From Hermatobates lingyangjiaoensis (Eukaryota; Arthropoda; Insecta; Hemiptera; Hermatobatidae), in contig JAPFBL010000310.1 in assembly GCA_026182355.1 (NCBI GenBank), positions 167,501 through 231,500 on the forward strand: a stretch of DNA of 64,000 bases. The letters are read 5' to 3'. This document shows positions 56,353 to 64,000 of the stretch, one piece after another. A model generated the notes under the pieces. It was not told the origin of the DNA and searched no databases. It saw only the letters and a program-made list of their open reading frames with translations. The position numbers and the translations under genes were made by a program. The number at the start of each line of letters is the position of its first letter. The stretch's first letter is position 1.

Positions 56353-56505
56353 TGTTTTTACTTTACTATAAGTAAAGTGTAGTGATGGTGAAAAAATTCG
56401 ATCTCGAGATATTGATGGAACTACATGTTTTTATGTCCCAGAAGTCGTTTTATGAAGTTTTTTCAATGATGTCTGTGTGTAGGGGGGGGGGGGGGGAGTA
56501 TGTAT
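56353..56505 (+). repeat. family B left end with poly-G run
   Basis: Matches 17805-17935 (actttactataagtaaa, then gtgaaaaaattcgatctcga and cagaagtcgttttatgaag). A run of about 15 G at 56483-56497 follows. Confidence 0.6.
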
Positions 56506-56532
56506 CCAAATACTAGTTAGACTAGAGATATT

Positions 56533-56690
56533 ATTGATCCAACCACAATAACAAATGGGAAAACAAGACTAAGATCTTTCAACCGTAACAAGCGGTCTTC
56601 GTCAGAGTCAAAAACCCAACTGATATGTATTGATCAAACTGATAAGGTTTGATCATTGATTGTTATTTAACGTGTTTATATGAAATCTTT
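56533..56690 (-). mobile_element. R1 repeat inserted in family B
   Basis: Family B left-end sequence lies before this copy and family B right-part sequence (atgcatcagtgttgtgatat) after it, so R1 apparently inserted in an older family B copy. The minus-strand ribozyme core at 56567-56609 is intact: GACU, CUGACGA, A, GACCG/CGGUU, GAAA, AGAUCU, U, AGUC. The right-hand terminal repeat is full, the left shortened. Confidence 0.7.
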
Positions 56691-56697
56691 TTATTTA

Positions 56698-56945
56698 ATG
56701 ATATTATATGCATCAGTGTTGTGATATACAAAATTAAGAGTATACATTAATAAGTGGATCAATCACTATCTGTACTACCTCCAGGAATGAAAGATTAATA
56801 TAAATTCACATAAAAAATCTGAAGTGGCCTACATTCAACTTTACTATAAGTAAACATATCATACTTCTTTGATATATAATAAATAATGTTCCATTTAGGT
56901 ATAATATAAGTGTCTAAATGGGAGAGTTTATTATTTATATCAAAT
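56698..56945. repeat. family B right part, rearranged
   Basis: 56705-56800 continues family B in the plus direction; 56812-56945 is the same family's right end inverted (aaaaaatctgaagtggccta, actttactataagtaaac, taagtgtctaaatgggaga). Two copies or an inversion are therefore involved. Confidence 0.55.
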
Positions 56946-57470
56946 AAAACACCACTAAAAGTATTATAAAAAATTAAGAAGTTTTAAGGCCTTTTGATTA
57001 TTATTTACTTCTCAAAGAACTGAACTAATTTTTATAAATGGAGCAATTCAAAATGAAAGAATTATAAGTTTTCTTTCCGATATAACCATCTTTTTTTTAA
57101 AAAAAAAATACGAGTATACTCATTGACACAATTGTACCAAAGCGTGGAAACATATAAGCGTATATTCCCTAATTTTATAATAAAGTTATTCATAATTTGC
57201 TTTCTATGAAGGTTCAAACTGTTTCATTCGAGATGACAGGGGATACTTTTTTTTATGTCAGCGCATTACATCGCCTTCATTTTATTAAAGTGGTCTGAAG
57301 TATAGCAGTGTCCACTGGCCTATTCCACGTCCATCCATTAATCTGGACGCCTCTAACTACCATCAACTATGTCAGTGTGTCAAGACGTCATATCGAAAAC
57401 CACTCCTACCGCAACCGTATTATCTTTAATCACTCGCTTATTACTCCTTTCATCAATATACACAATGCAT
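56946..57470. other. unassigned DNA
   Basis: Nothing recognised. Confidence 0.4.
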
Positions 57471-57504
57471 ATATATATATATTATAATGATTATAATTTT
57501 AGTT

Positions 57505-57724
57505 TATAGATTTTTACCTGAAGATGGCAAATGTAAGCCGAAAGCTTGTGTTGTAGATTAAGTCTAAATTATAGTGTTAGAATAAAGTTTTAAAGTGTTT
57601 AGTGTTTACCTTCATGTCGTTACCAGAACTCCTCTGGAAAATACCCGAGAGTTACCGTAAACTAGTGAGGAAACTAGAAAAAATCAGCCATAAATTGGTC
57701 AACGCAGAAGCTGCTGCCAACTTT

Positions 57725-57728
<4 letters not shown>
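57505..57728 (+). mobile_element. PLE flanking repeat: hammerhead plus N-terminal coding
   Basis: A hammerhead-like core (57515-57550) is followed after about 65 bp by an open frame starting at the ATG at 57602: MSLPELLWKIPESYRKLVRK, then LEKISHKLVNAEAAANFNN, which runs directly into (TA)n at 57728. This single unit shows the order of parts that other fragments preserve only in pieces: ribozyme, short spacer, Lys-rich helix, AEAAANFNN, (TA)n. The frame continues past the TA run but without PLE similarity. Confidence 0.7.
57515..57550 (+). ncRNA. hammerhead-like ribozyme core
   Basis: CUGAAGA, unpaired U, stem II GGC/GCC with an eight-base loop, GAAA, then AGCU (4-base palindrome) and U. Stem III cannot form within one molecule but can between two. 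Confidence 0.55.

Positions 57729-57772
<44 letters not shown>
57729..57772. repeat. (TA)n microsatellite
   Basis: About 22 TA units, immediately after the FNN codons of the PLE fragment. Confidence 0.97.
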
Positions 57773-57775
<3 letters not shown>

Positions 57776-58424
57776 CTTAAAAACGAAACAGTCCAGGAGG
57801 GTCAAGACTTGAAATTACAAAAACACGATAAGCACGAAGTCACTACTGAACACAAAATATTTACTCATCCTGCTAACAAGTGTCGAAACTTAGGAACAAA
57901 TCGTGTAAATATAGTTTGTACCACAACTGAAATTGTGATCACTAATAGTTGTACACAAGAAGGTGTTCTATTGCCACTATTAAGGCGAATTGTGTGAATG
58001 GATTGTTTGATTCTTTGGGAAATGAAGGTGGTGAAAAGTAGTACTTCATGCTGCTTCATTTAAGCTACAGCTTGCTTTCCGAATTACTAACAGATGGCTA
58101 AAGATGGAATGTTTTTATAGAGATCCAGTTAAAACAGTCCTTATATATTTCTAAAAAAAAAAAAAACAAGGTCTCCTCGAAAAGGTCTTCAGAATACTTT
58201 AGAACTAGAAACCTTAGAGATATGCAATAACTCTCTTATTGTACTGAATACAGCAATGTTTGCCCTGTACTGAACTTGGTTAAATATAACCAAATCATAA
58301 GCATTTCAGAGTTTTATTTGTATCTGGAAAACTGACCAAGCTCCAAATGTTATACCACCATTAATATGGTAACAAGATTTGAAAATAATTTGGTTGAATA
58401 AAAATCAACGTCTAAACCATTGTA
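57773..58424. other. unassigned DNA
   Basis: Nothing recognised; a frame of moderate length crosses from the TA run to 57997 without known motifs. Confidence 0.4.
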
Positions 58425-58670
58425 ATAAAAACAGAAATGTCATTAAGATCTTTCAACCAAAATAAGTGATCTCCGTTGGAGATTAACTAATACTGACACA
58501 AGTGACGTAGGACATCTGGATTGGTTTGGAGAAGGGAAGTAGACAAAGAGTTATTTTAAAAGTTTGTAAAATGCTCAAAAGAGTTGAATAATCTACGTCC
58601 ATTTGTGTTATTCTTACTATGGTTTAGATGTTCATTTTTATTTCAAGTATTTACTCTAAAATCTTGTTAT
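58425..58670 (-). mobile_element. old, strongly decayed R1 copy
   Basis: The phrase ttaagatctttcaacc at 58443-58459 marks the ribozyme 3' half, and tatggtttagatg...ttatttcaagtatttactct (58618-58655) the right terminal repeat. The CUGACGA box is gone (CCAACGGA). It is the most diverged copy in the window, showing that the family has been active over a long time. Confidence 0.5.
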
Positions 58671-58952
58671 TGATGAAAACCAACGAGATTTTGACATTTC
58701 AGAAATGTCATCATTGATAAAACGCTGTGAAGAATGCTTTTTGAATATTTTAGTGCATTGCTTTATATGAGTTTTCTTTCCATAACGTACTTATCGTTGT
58801 TGCTATTACTTTTTTAAAAATCTGAAACATTTTGATATTGTAGTTTAAATTAAAAGTTGGTGGTCAAAATGTTTCAATTTTTCTGTAAGTTGAACAAAAA
58901 ATGCTATTCCATTAAGCAAATTGTCTGTCATCGTTATATTTTTATTATCTAA

Positions 58953-59285
58953 CTAGCAAACGTACCCGTCTTTGACGGAATCAAAAATTCTATTATACTT
59001 GGTATTCCAAAATATCAATTATAGTATTATACTAATACTACAATTAGAAGTTATAGAATAGTAGAAAATACCATTATTAGTACAGTGCTAAAAAAAAGCC
59101 TCTGTATACAAAGATTAGATTTTAAGTTAGACATACACAAATCTACAATCAATGTTTCAGCTTTATATGTCTTATGGTAGCAATATTTTGTGGACAAACC
59201 GACAGACAGAAATTATTCTAAGGGTACATGTGGCTACTCTGAAGTATGAAACGTAAAGAAAACTTGAAATGAGTTAGTTCTAATT
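58953..59285 (-). mobile_element. miniature Helitron
   Basis: About 330 bp with both Helitron ends on the minus strand: the 3' terminus GTCAAAGACGGGTACG...GCTAG at 58953, followed on that strand by T, and the 5' subterminal block (aacttgaaatgagt) near 59258-59272. It contains only one GTCGGTTT unit. No coding. Confidence 0.65.
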
Positions 59286-59684
59286 AACGTGCTCCTAGTC
59301 AAAAGCTAGCACGCAAGCCACTGGGCTACTCTGGTTCCATACCTTACTTTATTACCAGTGTTTATATTACGCAAATATTAAATTAAAAAAAAATATTTTT
59401 GTTGTGTTTATTTATAATACATTTGCACTACTGTCATCGGCGAGCAAGCAAGCTACTGGCAACCCTGGCTAGATCCCTTTACTTTATTACCATCATTTAT
59501 ATTATCCACATTTTAAATTCAAAAAAAATATTTGTTTGTTACATTTATTTATAATACATTTGCACTACTGTCATCGGCGATCACGCAAGCCACTGGGCTA
59601 CTCTGGTCCCATACCTTACATTATTACCAGTGTATTTATTAAGCAAATATTAAATTAAAAAAAAGTTGACAGTTATATATAATA
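59286..59684 (-). repeat. three units of about 135 bp between Helitrons
   Basis: The block cacgcaagccactgggctac, then ctttattaccag, recurs at about 59311, 59445 and 59582 with divergence, each followed by an A-rich run and tttataatacatttgcacta. It lies exactly between the miniature Helitron and the larger one and may be an extended 3' region. Confidence 0.65.
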
Positions 59685-61125
59685 CATAGCAAACGTACCC
59701 GTCTTTGACGGAATCAGAAGTTCCTGTTTTGGTTTATTGCCGTGTGCCTATTGCCTTTCGGCTATACCACGGAGGAATCAGAAGTTCCGTCATTTTTGGT
59801 ATTTCAAAATGTCATTAGAAATTATAGAATAGTAGAAAATACCATTATTACTACAGTGTTAAACAAATGCCTCCAGCTTATACACTACATTAGCTGTCTG
59901 TCCTTCAGGTTCATGGTAGAAGAAAGAGTTGAAACCTCTGACCGTTGAGCATGTAAACTACATTTGACCATGTGAGAAAAACTTGGTTTTGCTACCTTGT
60001 ATTCCTGCGTTAGATGAAGTCTCCCTTTGCGACTTAGTTAACGTCATTGCGAAATAGACTCTGACGGCACTTTGCAATCATTTGAACGGAAACAGACAGT
60101 GGCTCGGAATCAATGGTATGCGTGGTATATACACAGACTCCCCAATACCACATCCAGTCATTATGTCCGCCTCTATGGCATATCTGTGTAGAGCACGAAC
60201 TCAGAGTCGTGTCCCGTTGCACAGTTTTGAGGCACTCATGTTTCGTAACATGAAATTTGTTACTGCTACTAAATTGCAGCATGATTGGTTCTCCTACTTT
60301 AAGTTTTTACTCATGAGCAGGCAGTCCAGGAGAAATAAATTCAGAGTCAATAAATTCAATTAGATAATGAACTGCTTCTTCATCACTAATCCAATTTCTT
60401 TACTGACTTGTAAGTTCTTTCCTCGGTTTCATATAGCGTAAGAACTTGTTTGTTGATTTCTCATGCCTGTTCATATTAAGGGCTGAGAATTGCTCGTTTA
60501 CAAAAGATTTATTCTCAATAGATAGTACATCCTTAACTCTGTGAAACACCATTTCAATGATGTCAAATACGCAATATATTCATATGCTCAATTGAAATTA
60601 AAATCAACTAACAATACCTACTTGCCACACCTGTGTATTTTCAAAACAAACTTGTCTGTGAAGTTAGGAAAATACAGCTAAAAGCCCCATAACTTCGCTT
60701 CTGTATTGAATTAATAATCTAGTTAGAGCCCATATTTTAAGTTAGGCCCACACAAATCCAGTGTCAATGTTTCAGCTTGCTATGTCTTATGGTGGCTGAG
60801 TTTACTTGTGACAAACATTTTCCGTTAAACGTCCATAACTTCACTTCTACGTTGAATTTCCAATCAATTCATAGCCTATATTTTAAGTTAGACCTACACA
60901 AATCTACTGTAAAAGTTTCAGCTTTATATGTCTTATGGTAGCTGAGTTTACCTGTGACAAAGTTTTGCGGACAAACCGACAAACCGACAAACCGACAAAC
61001 CGACAAACCGACAGAAATTTTTCTAAGGGTGGATTCGGTTTCTCCAATGTATGAAACGTAAAGAAAACTTGAAATGAGTCAGTTCTAAGCAATGTACAGA
61101 CAAAATCATTATTTTATTTATAAAG
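59685..61125 (-). mobile_element. Helitron, internally deleted, minus strand
   Basis: It matches the 27672-28922 element over its whole length. The 3' terminus at 59687 repeats the gacgggtacgtttgcta motif; the 5' boundary, near 61125, is set by loss of similarity. It includes a helicase remnant (59880-60290) and (GTCGGTTT)5 at 60971-61013, where the 27.7-kb copy has three units. No Rep domain. Confidence 0.75.
59880..60290 (-). pseudogene. Helitron helicase C-terminal remnant, second copy
   Basis: On the minus strand, fragments equivalent to the first copy appear in several frames: AMTLTKSQ near 60030, FFSHGQM (the helicase motif missing from the first copy because of a frameshift) and HEPEGQTANVV near 59910. 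Stops and frameshifts interrupt it throughout. Together the two copies confirm a Pif1-family helicase origin. Confidence 0.65.
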
Positions 61126-61680
61126 ATGCACAATTGTTTTACCAACATGAACGCATTTTGATGGACCAATCTGATAAACGATAATAAACCAGGGACAACT
61201 TTTTAGCAAACACTGACTCAAAATAAAAAAATGATTGAAAGTTAGAGCGTGAATGGGAACAGATTATTTGAATGAATAATAATTTGGTGTTTGCAATGCT
61301 TAACTGAGCTTTGTGACTAACCCTTGGAGTTGAACGACGTCCAAGAGGAGGTTATGTTGGCTCAAGCCCAGCCGGAACCACAGACGACTATAGCAGAGCA
61401 AAGATTGATGTGGACAAGACTCTTGAAAAATAGGACAACAATCATGTTGGGCTTGAAACTGAATGTGAAAGGTCAGCAATGTGGCCACTTTAGCCAAGGT
61501 AAACAACCTATTGAAAAAAACCACTCCACTCCTGGTATCCTGGTTCATCCCACACAACTTCCAGCTTAATGCATTACTTGAAAGCAAAGTGTTGGCGAGT
61601 CGCATGATCCATCGCAGCCACTTTCATTGCTATTCAGTTCAGACAAACTTTCATATTATTCAATTAAATATATATATATA
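61126..61680. other. unassigned DNA with overlapping 81- and 101-codon ORFs
   Basis: 61300-61605 has more balanced base composition. The plus frame (61324-61569) begins MELNDVQEEVMLAQAQPEPQ, a glutamine/glutamate-rich helix-like start; the minus frame (61300-61605) is Leu/Gln-rich. I recognise neither. It could be a piece of a transposon protein such as a Gag-like N-terminus, but there is no supporting motif. Confidence 0.35.
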
Positions 61681-61684
61681 TATA

Positions 61685-61743
61685 TGATAAGTAAATCTGA
61701 GCAAGTTGTTAATATGACCAGTAAATCTGAGCAAGTTGTTAAC
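61685..61743 (+). repeat. about 31-bp tandem duplication
   Basis: Two copies of the block agtaaatctgagcaagttgt plus taa follow a (TA)n run. Confidence 0.85.
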
Positions 61744-61811
61744 ATTAAAAAGTTTCGTTTAGATTTTCAGGCTACCTATCAAGTAGAATAGCAACAGAAT
61801 TTTCCTAAATC

Positions 61812-62210
61812 ATAATTTTTTTTTTACCATCTTTATTTACAAATATACATACATACGCATATTATGCGTAACAGGCATATGTAGTAATAGACTACACAAT
61901 GATATCGATGCACATGAGCAAAGAATGAAACCCACTGGTTCAACTTCTCACTTTTTGTTTTTTTTTTTTTAAAGTATATTATTGTAATAGCAGATCTCTG
62001 GGCCATTTTCTCTTGAGTCGTCTTGGGGGATTCTAGGAAGGTGAGGAGGAAGCAAGGATTCGTACAAATGGATTTGGGTGAGAGGAAAGGTTCTTGTGAA
62101 ATGACCTACAACGATCAGAGGCAAGGTTTTGGATGAATGGAATTTTTAAGTCTTTATGAAGAGTGTAGTTTTTGACATAATACGGAGCACTTGTGATAGT
62201 GATAATAGCC
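61812..62210 (-). pseudogene. Jockey-type LINE 3' end, second copy
   Basis: Reverse complement of the element at 44329-44735: the minus strand encodes YYVKNYTLHKDLKIPFIQNL, then FHKNLSSHPNPFVRILASSS, a stop where the other copy has Gln, and PPRRLKRKWPRDLLLQ. The 3' UTR and A-tail (T-run at 61817-61827) lie at the left. The stop seen in the first copy is sense (Arg codon region) here, so the two copies are independently damaged members of one family. Confidence 0.8.
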
Positions 62211-62240
62211 CCTCAATCATATATATTTATATATATATAT

Positions 62241-62275
62241 AATGATCAAACCACAAAATGAAATGTGAACAAAGA
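62241..62275 (+). mobile_element. R1 left-end fragment
   Basis: atgatcaaaccaca, then atgaaatg and acaaagacta: the left terminal repeat only, next to TATATA. Confidence 0.55.
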
Positions 62276-62282
62276 CTAATAT

Positions 62283-62440
62283 ATAATATTAAAACTTCCG
62301 GCAGCTTCTGCACTCACTATTTTTGGTCTGGTAGCCTCAATCTTTCGGGAATTTTCCCTTCGCCCGGCTGTCATGTCTGTACCAGTGCACTTGGTTTCTT
62401 ATCTTATCTCTCCTGAAGAAGGTTCAGCCAAAAATTGGAG
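62283..62440 (-). pseudogene. PLE N-terminal fragment
   Basis: The minus strand encodes KIEATRPKIVSAEAAGSFN followed by a TA-rich run at 62278-62286, the same boundary as at 49.34 and 57.73 kb. On the plus strand at 62409-62436 there is a damaged hammerhead-like string (CTGAAGA, A, GG...CC, AAAA, AATT) in which G12 of GAAA is replaced. Confidence 0.6.
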
Positions 62441-64000
62441 ATTATAATTGAATGTTTTAAATTTAGCTAAGTTTCATTATCTTCATTGAACTTTAAATAA
62501 ACCTTATTAAACATAATGTCATTATGCCAAATAATATTATAACTATTCTTAATACATTTTTCAGGGACATTATGTAATATGGGAATTTATTTGTCGTAGA
62601 ATCACTGCTAATAGTGATTACACAGCACTGTTTAAAGTGCCCATCGCAAGCAGTGAACCACGCATAGAACTAGTATTCAAGTTCAGCAAACTCAAATTTC
62701 AGTTGGAAAAATCATCCTACAAGTTGATAGAACTGTTGCTCAAGTGAATTCTACAAACAAATAAAACGCTATAAAAGAATATAAAAAAATGATACTTCTA
62801 TTCTTAGATACATGAGTTTTTTTATTTTTATTGAATTATATTGCAAGAAAAGAGACTTGGAAGGAAATGGCCTTGACAGAGAAGGAAGTCGGCGACTGCA
62901 CCAGTCTGAATTTTCACGCTTTCTACCGAGATATTCAGAGTCTCCCGTAACAGTGCCCCTGACGTCACGTCGTCAACAAAACCCGACTATCGCTTTCTAC
63001 ATAATTCGTACATATTCTAAATTTAGTAATCCTCTTTTAAAAAAAAAATTAAATTGATAAATCATATATACTAGCTTACATGAAAATTGTATAACATATA
63101 AATTTTCAGTGGTCGCTTTATTGGTCAACTTCTTTGTGCAACAAAAAATAAATTTTACTCTTTAAATATTTCGATGAAGTTATTGCAACTTACATTGGGA
63201 TTCTAAAAAGGAAACTACAATAAGTAAATGCTAATCTGATTATTAAATAATAACATTTGAACAAACAGTACCTTATAATAATAAAGCAGCTGCTTTTCTA
63301 CCAAAAGAGGCTTAATTCTATCGTACCATTCTAGGTTCCTGTGTATTTCTCGCAACAACAGCATATTCTATTCAAATTTTAATAACCTGAAGTAGACTAT
63401 TATAATTAAAATGTCGTTGAATAAGTTTTTCAGGCAAGGCTGACAATTAAGGCTTAAATCTAAGTTTAAATTATTTTTAAATATATGTTTCATTGAATAA
63501 TGCTTCATACCTCCTGAAGTAAGTTACATTATACAGTTTTAAAAGAGCCTTACTTTTGCCATTACGTTAAATATAATATTCTCCTAATTTAATTTTCTTC
63601 TAGAGTGACTTCATGTGCTTATAGGAAAAACAAAAATTACAATCAAACCAGTATAAATACTTTGTGAATCTGCCAAACTCTGAAATATACTAAAATCGGT
63701 TAATGAATCAGTCGAAATATAACAAAACAGAAGAAAATAAAATTGGGTTTTCGAGAAAAATGTTAAAAAACTTTTTCCTGGGATACAAAGTATATCACTG
63801 AACAAAATATTTACAATGTTCAAAATAAATTTTGCGTTAAAAAAAAAATCATTTTCGATTACTACCTATGAATATGTATAAATAATTATCAAAAATTAAT
63901 AACCAACTAAATAACAGGATTGAGGGAAAATAAATAAAAACCGTTTGTATAAATAATATATATATATATATTGATTATATATATATATATATTATCAATA
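62441..64000. other. unassigned AT-rich DNA
   Basis: No gene or element recognised. An 81-codon frame at 62812-63057 contains a short more balanced stretch (near 62870-62970) without known similarity. TA runs occur at 63957-63970 and 63977-63992. Confidence 0.4.

Noticed and set aside
57602..57997. 131-codon ORF as a whole gene
   Set aside because: Only the first 40-odd codons are PLE-like; the rest is TA-repeat translation and unrelated DNA.
62409..62436. CTGAAGA with GG...CC and AATT on the plus strand
   Set aside because: GAAA reads AAAA and the base after stem III is G, so two essential positions are lost.
1..64000. tRNA, 5S rRNA or snRNA genes and telomeric repeats
   Set aside because: I looked for paired A/B-box strings, clover-leaf ends and TTAGG-type repeats and found none convincing.

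Overview
This is an AT-rich stretch of eukaryotic, almost certainly animal, DNA with no recognisable host exon, tRNA, rRNA or other housekeeping gene. Nothing looks bacterial: there are no operons, no long ORFs and no ribosome-binding sites. It is a graveyard of transposable elements in intergenic or intronic DNA: Penelope-like elements (PLEs), Jockey-type and I/R1-type non-LTR retrotransposons, Helitrons, hAT-type miniature elements, and many (TA)n and other simple repeats. The mixture fits an arthropod, perhaps a chelicerate, but that is a weak inference.

The dominant theme is PLE biology. A head-to-head pair of 5'-truncated PLEs lies at about 45846-48555. The right copy keeps an open frame with the end of the reverse transcriptase and a complete GIY-YIG endonuclease; the left copy is nearly identical but carries two single-base frameshifts. 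A second PLE family is represented by an endonuclease remnant at 16203-16640. Around them are at least ten short pieces bounded by (TA)n that match PLE flanking repeats or the N-terminal coding segment (15.9, 23.7, 28.9, 34.2, 35.7-36.1, 36.2, 48.6-48.9, 49.4, 57.6 and 62.3 kb). Many carry a type I hammerhead-ribozyme core of the form CUGANGA, one unpaired base, stem II, GAAA, then a 4-6 base palindrome as stem III. The palindrome differs between families (AGAUCU, ACAUGU, ACGCGU, ACCGGU, ACGU, AGCU, AUAU, AAUU), which suggests ribozymes that work as dimers.

A separate short repeat, here called R1, occurs about 14 times. It is a fold-back element with terminal inverted repeats, usually beside (TA)n, with a hammerhead core of sequence CUGACGA in the middle. 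It resembles a non-autonomous, retrozyme-like passenger of the PLE machinery. That is the most interesting system in the window.

Layout: 0-4.4 kb, unrecognised DNA and two R1 copies; 4.4-7 kb, two hAT miniature elements with 8-bp target duplications; 8.7-9.1 kb, an inverted hammerhead pair; 10.2-10.8 kb, two R1 copies; 15.8-16.6 kb, PLE remnants; 17.8-19.6 kb, a dispersed repeat (family B) followed by an internally deleted Jockey element; 21 kb, a double R1; 23.5-24.8 kb, PLE and hammerhead repeats; 27.7-28.9 kb, Helitron; 29.1-30.3 kb, R1 and a hAT element with a nested hammerhead repeat; 31.0-31.7 kb, a perfect 29-bp minisatellite; 33.8-36.6 kb, a dense R1/PLE/hammerhead cluster; 38.4 kb, double R1; 40.4 kb, hammerhead pair; 41.7 and 44.3 kb, LINE ends; 45.8-50.2 kb, the main PLE region; 51.8 kb, a 94-bp tandem repeat; 55.3-55.9 kb, a long polypurine tract; 56.3-58.7 kb, family B split by R1, a PLE flanking repeat and an old R1; 59-61.1 kb, Helitrons on the minus strand; 61.8-62.4 kb, Jockey end and PLE fragment. 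The remainder holds nothing I can identify.
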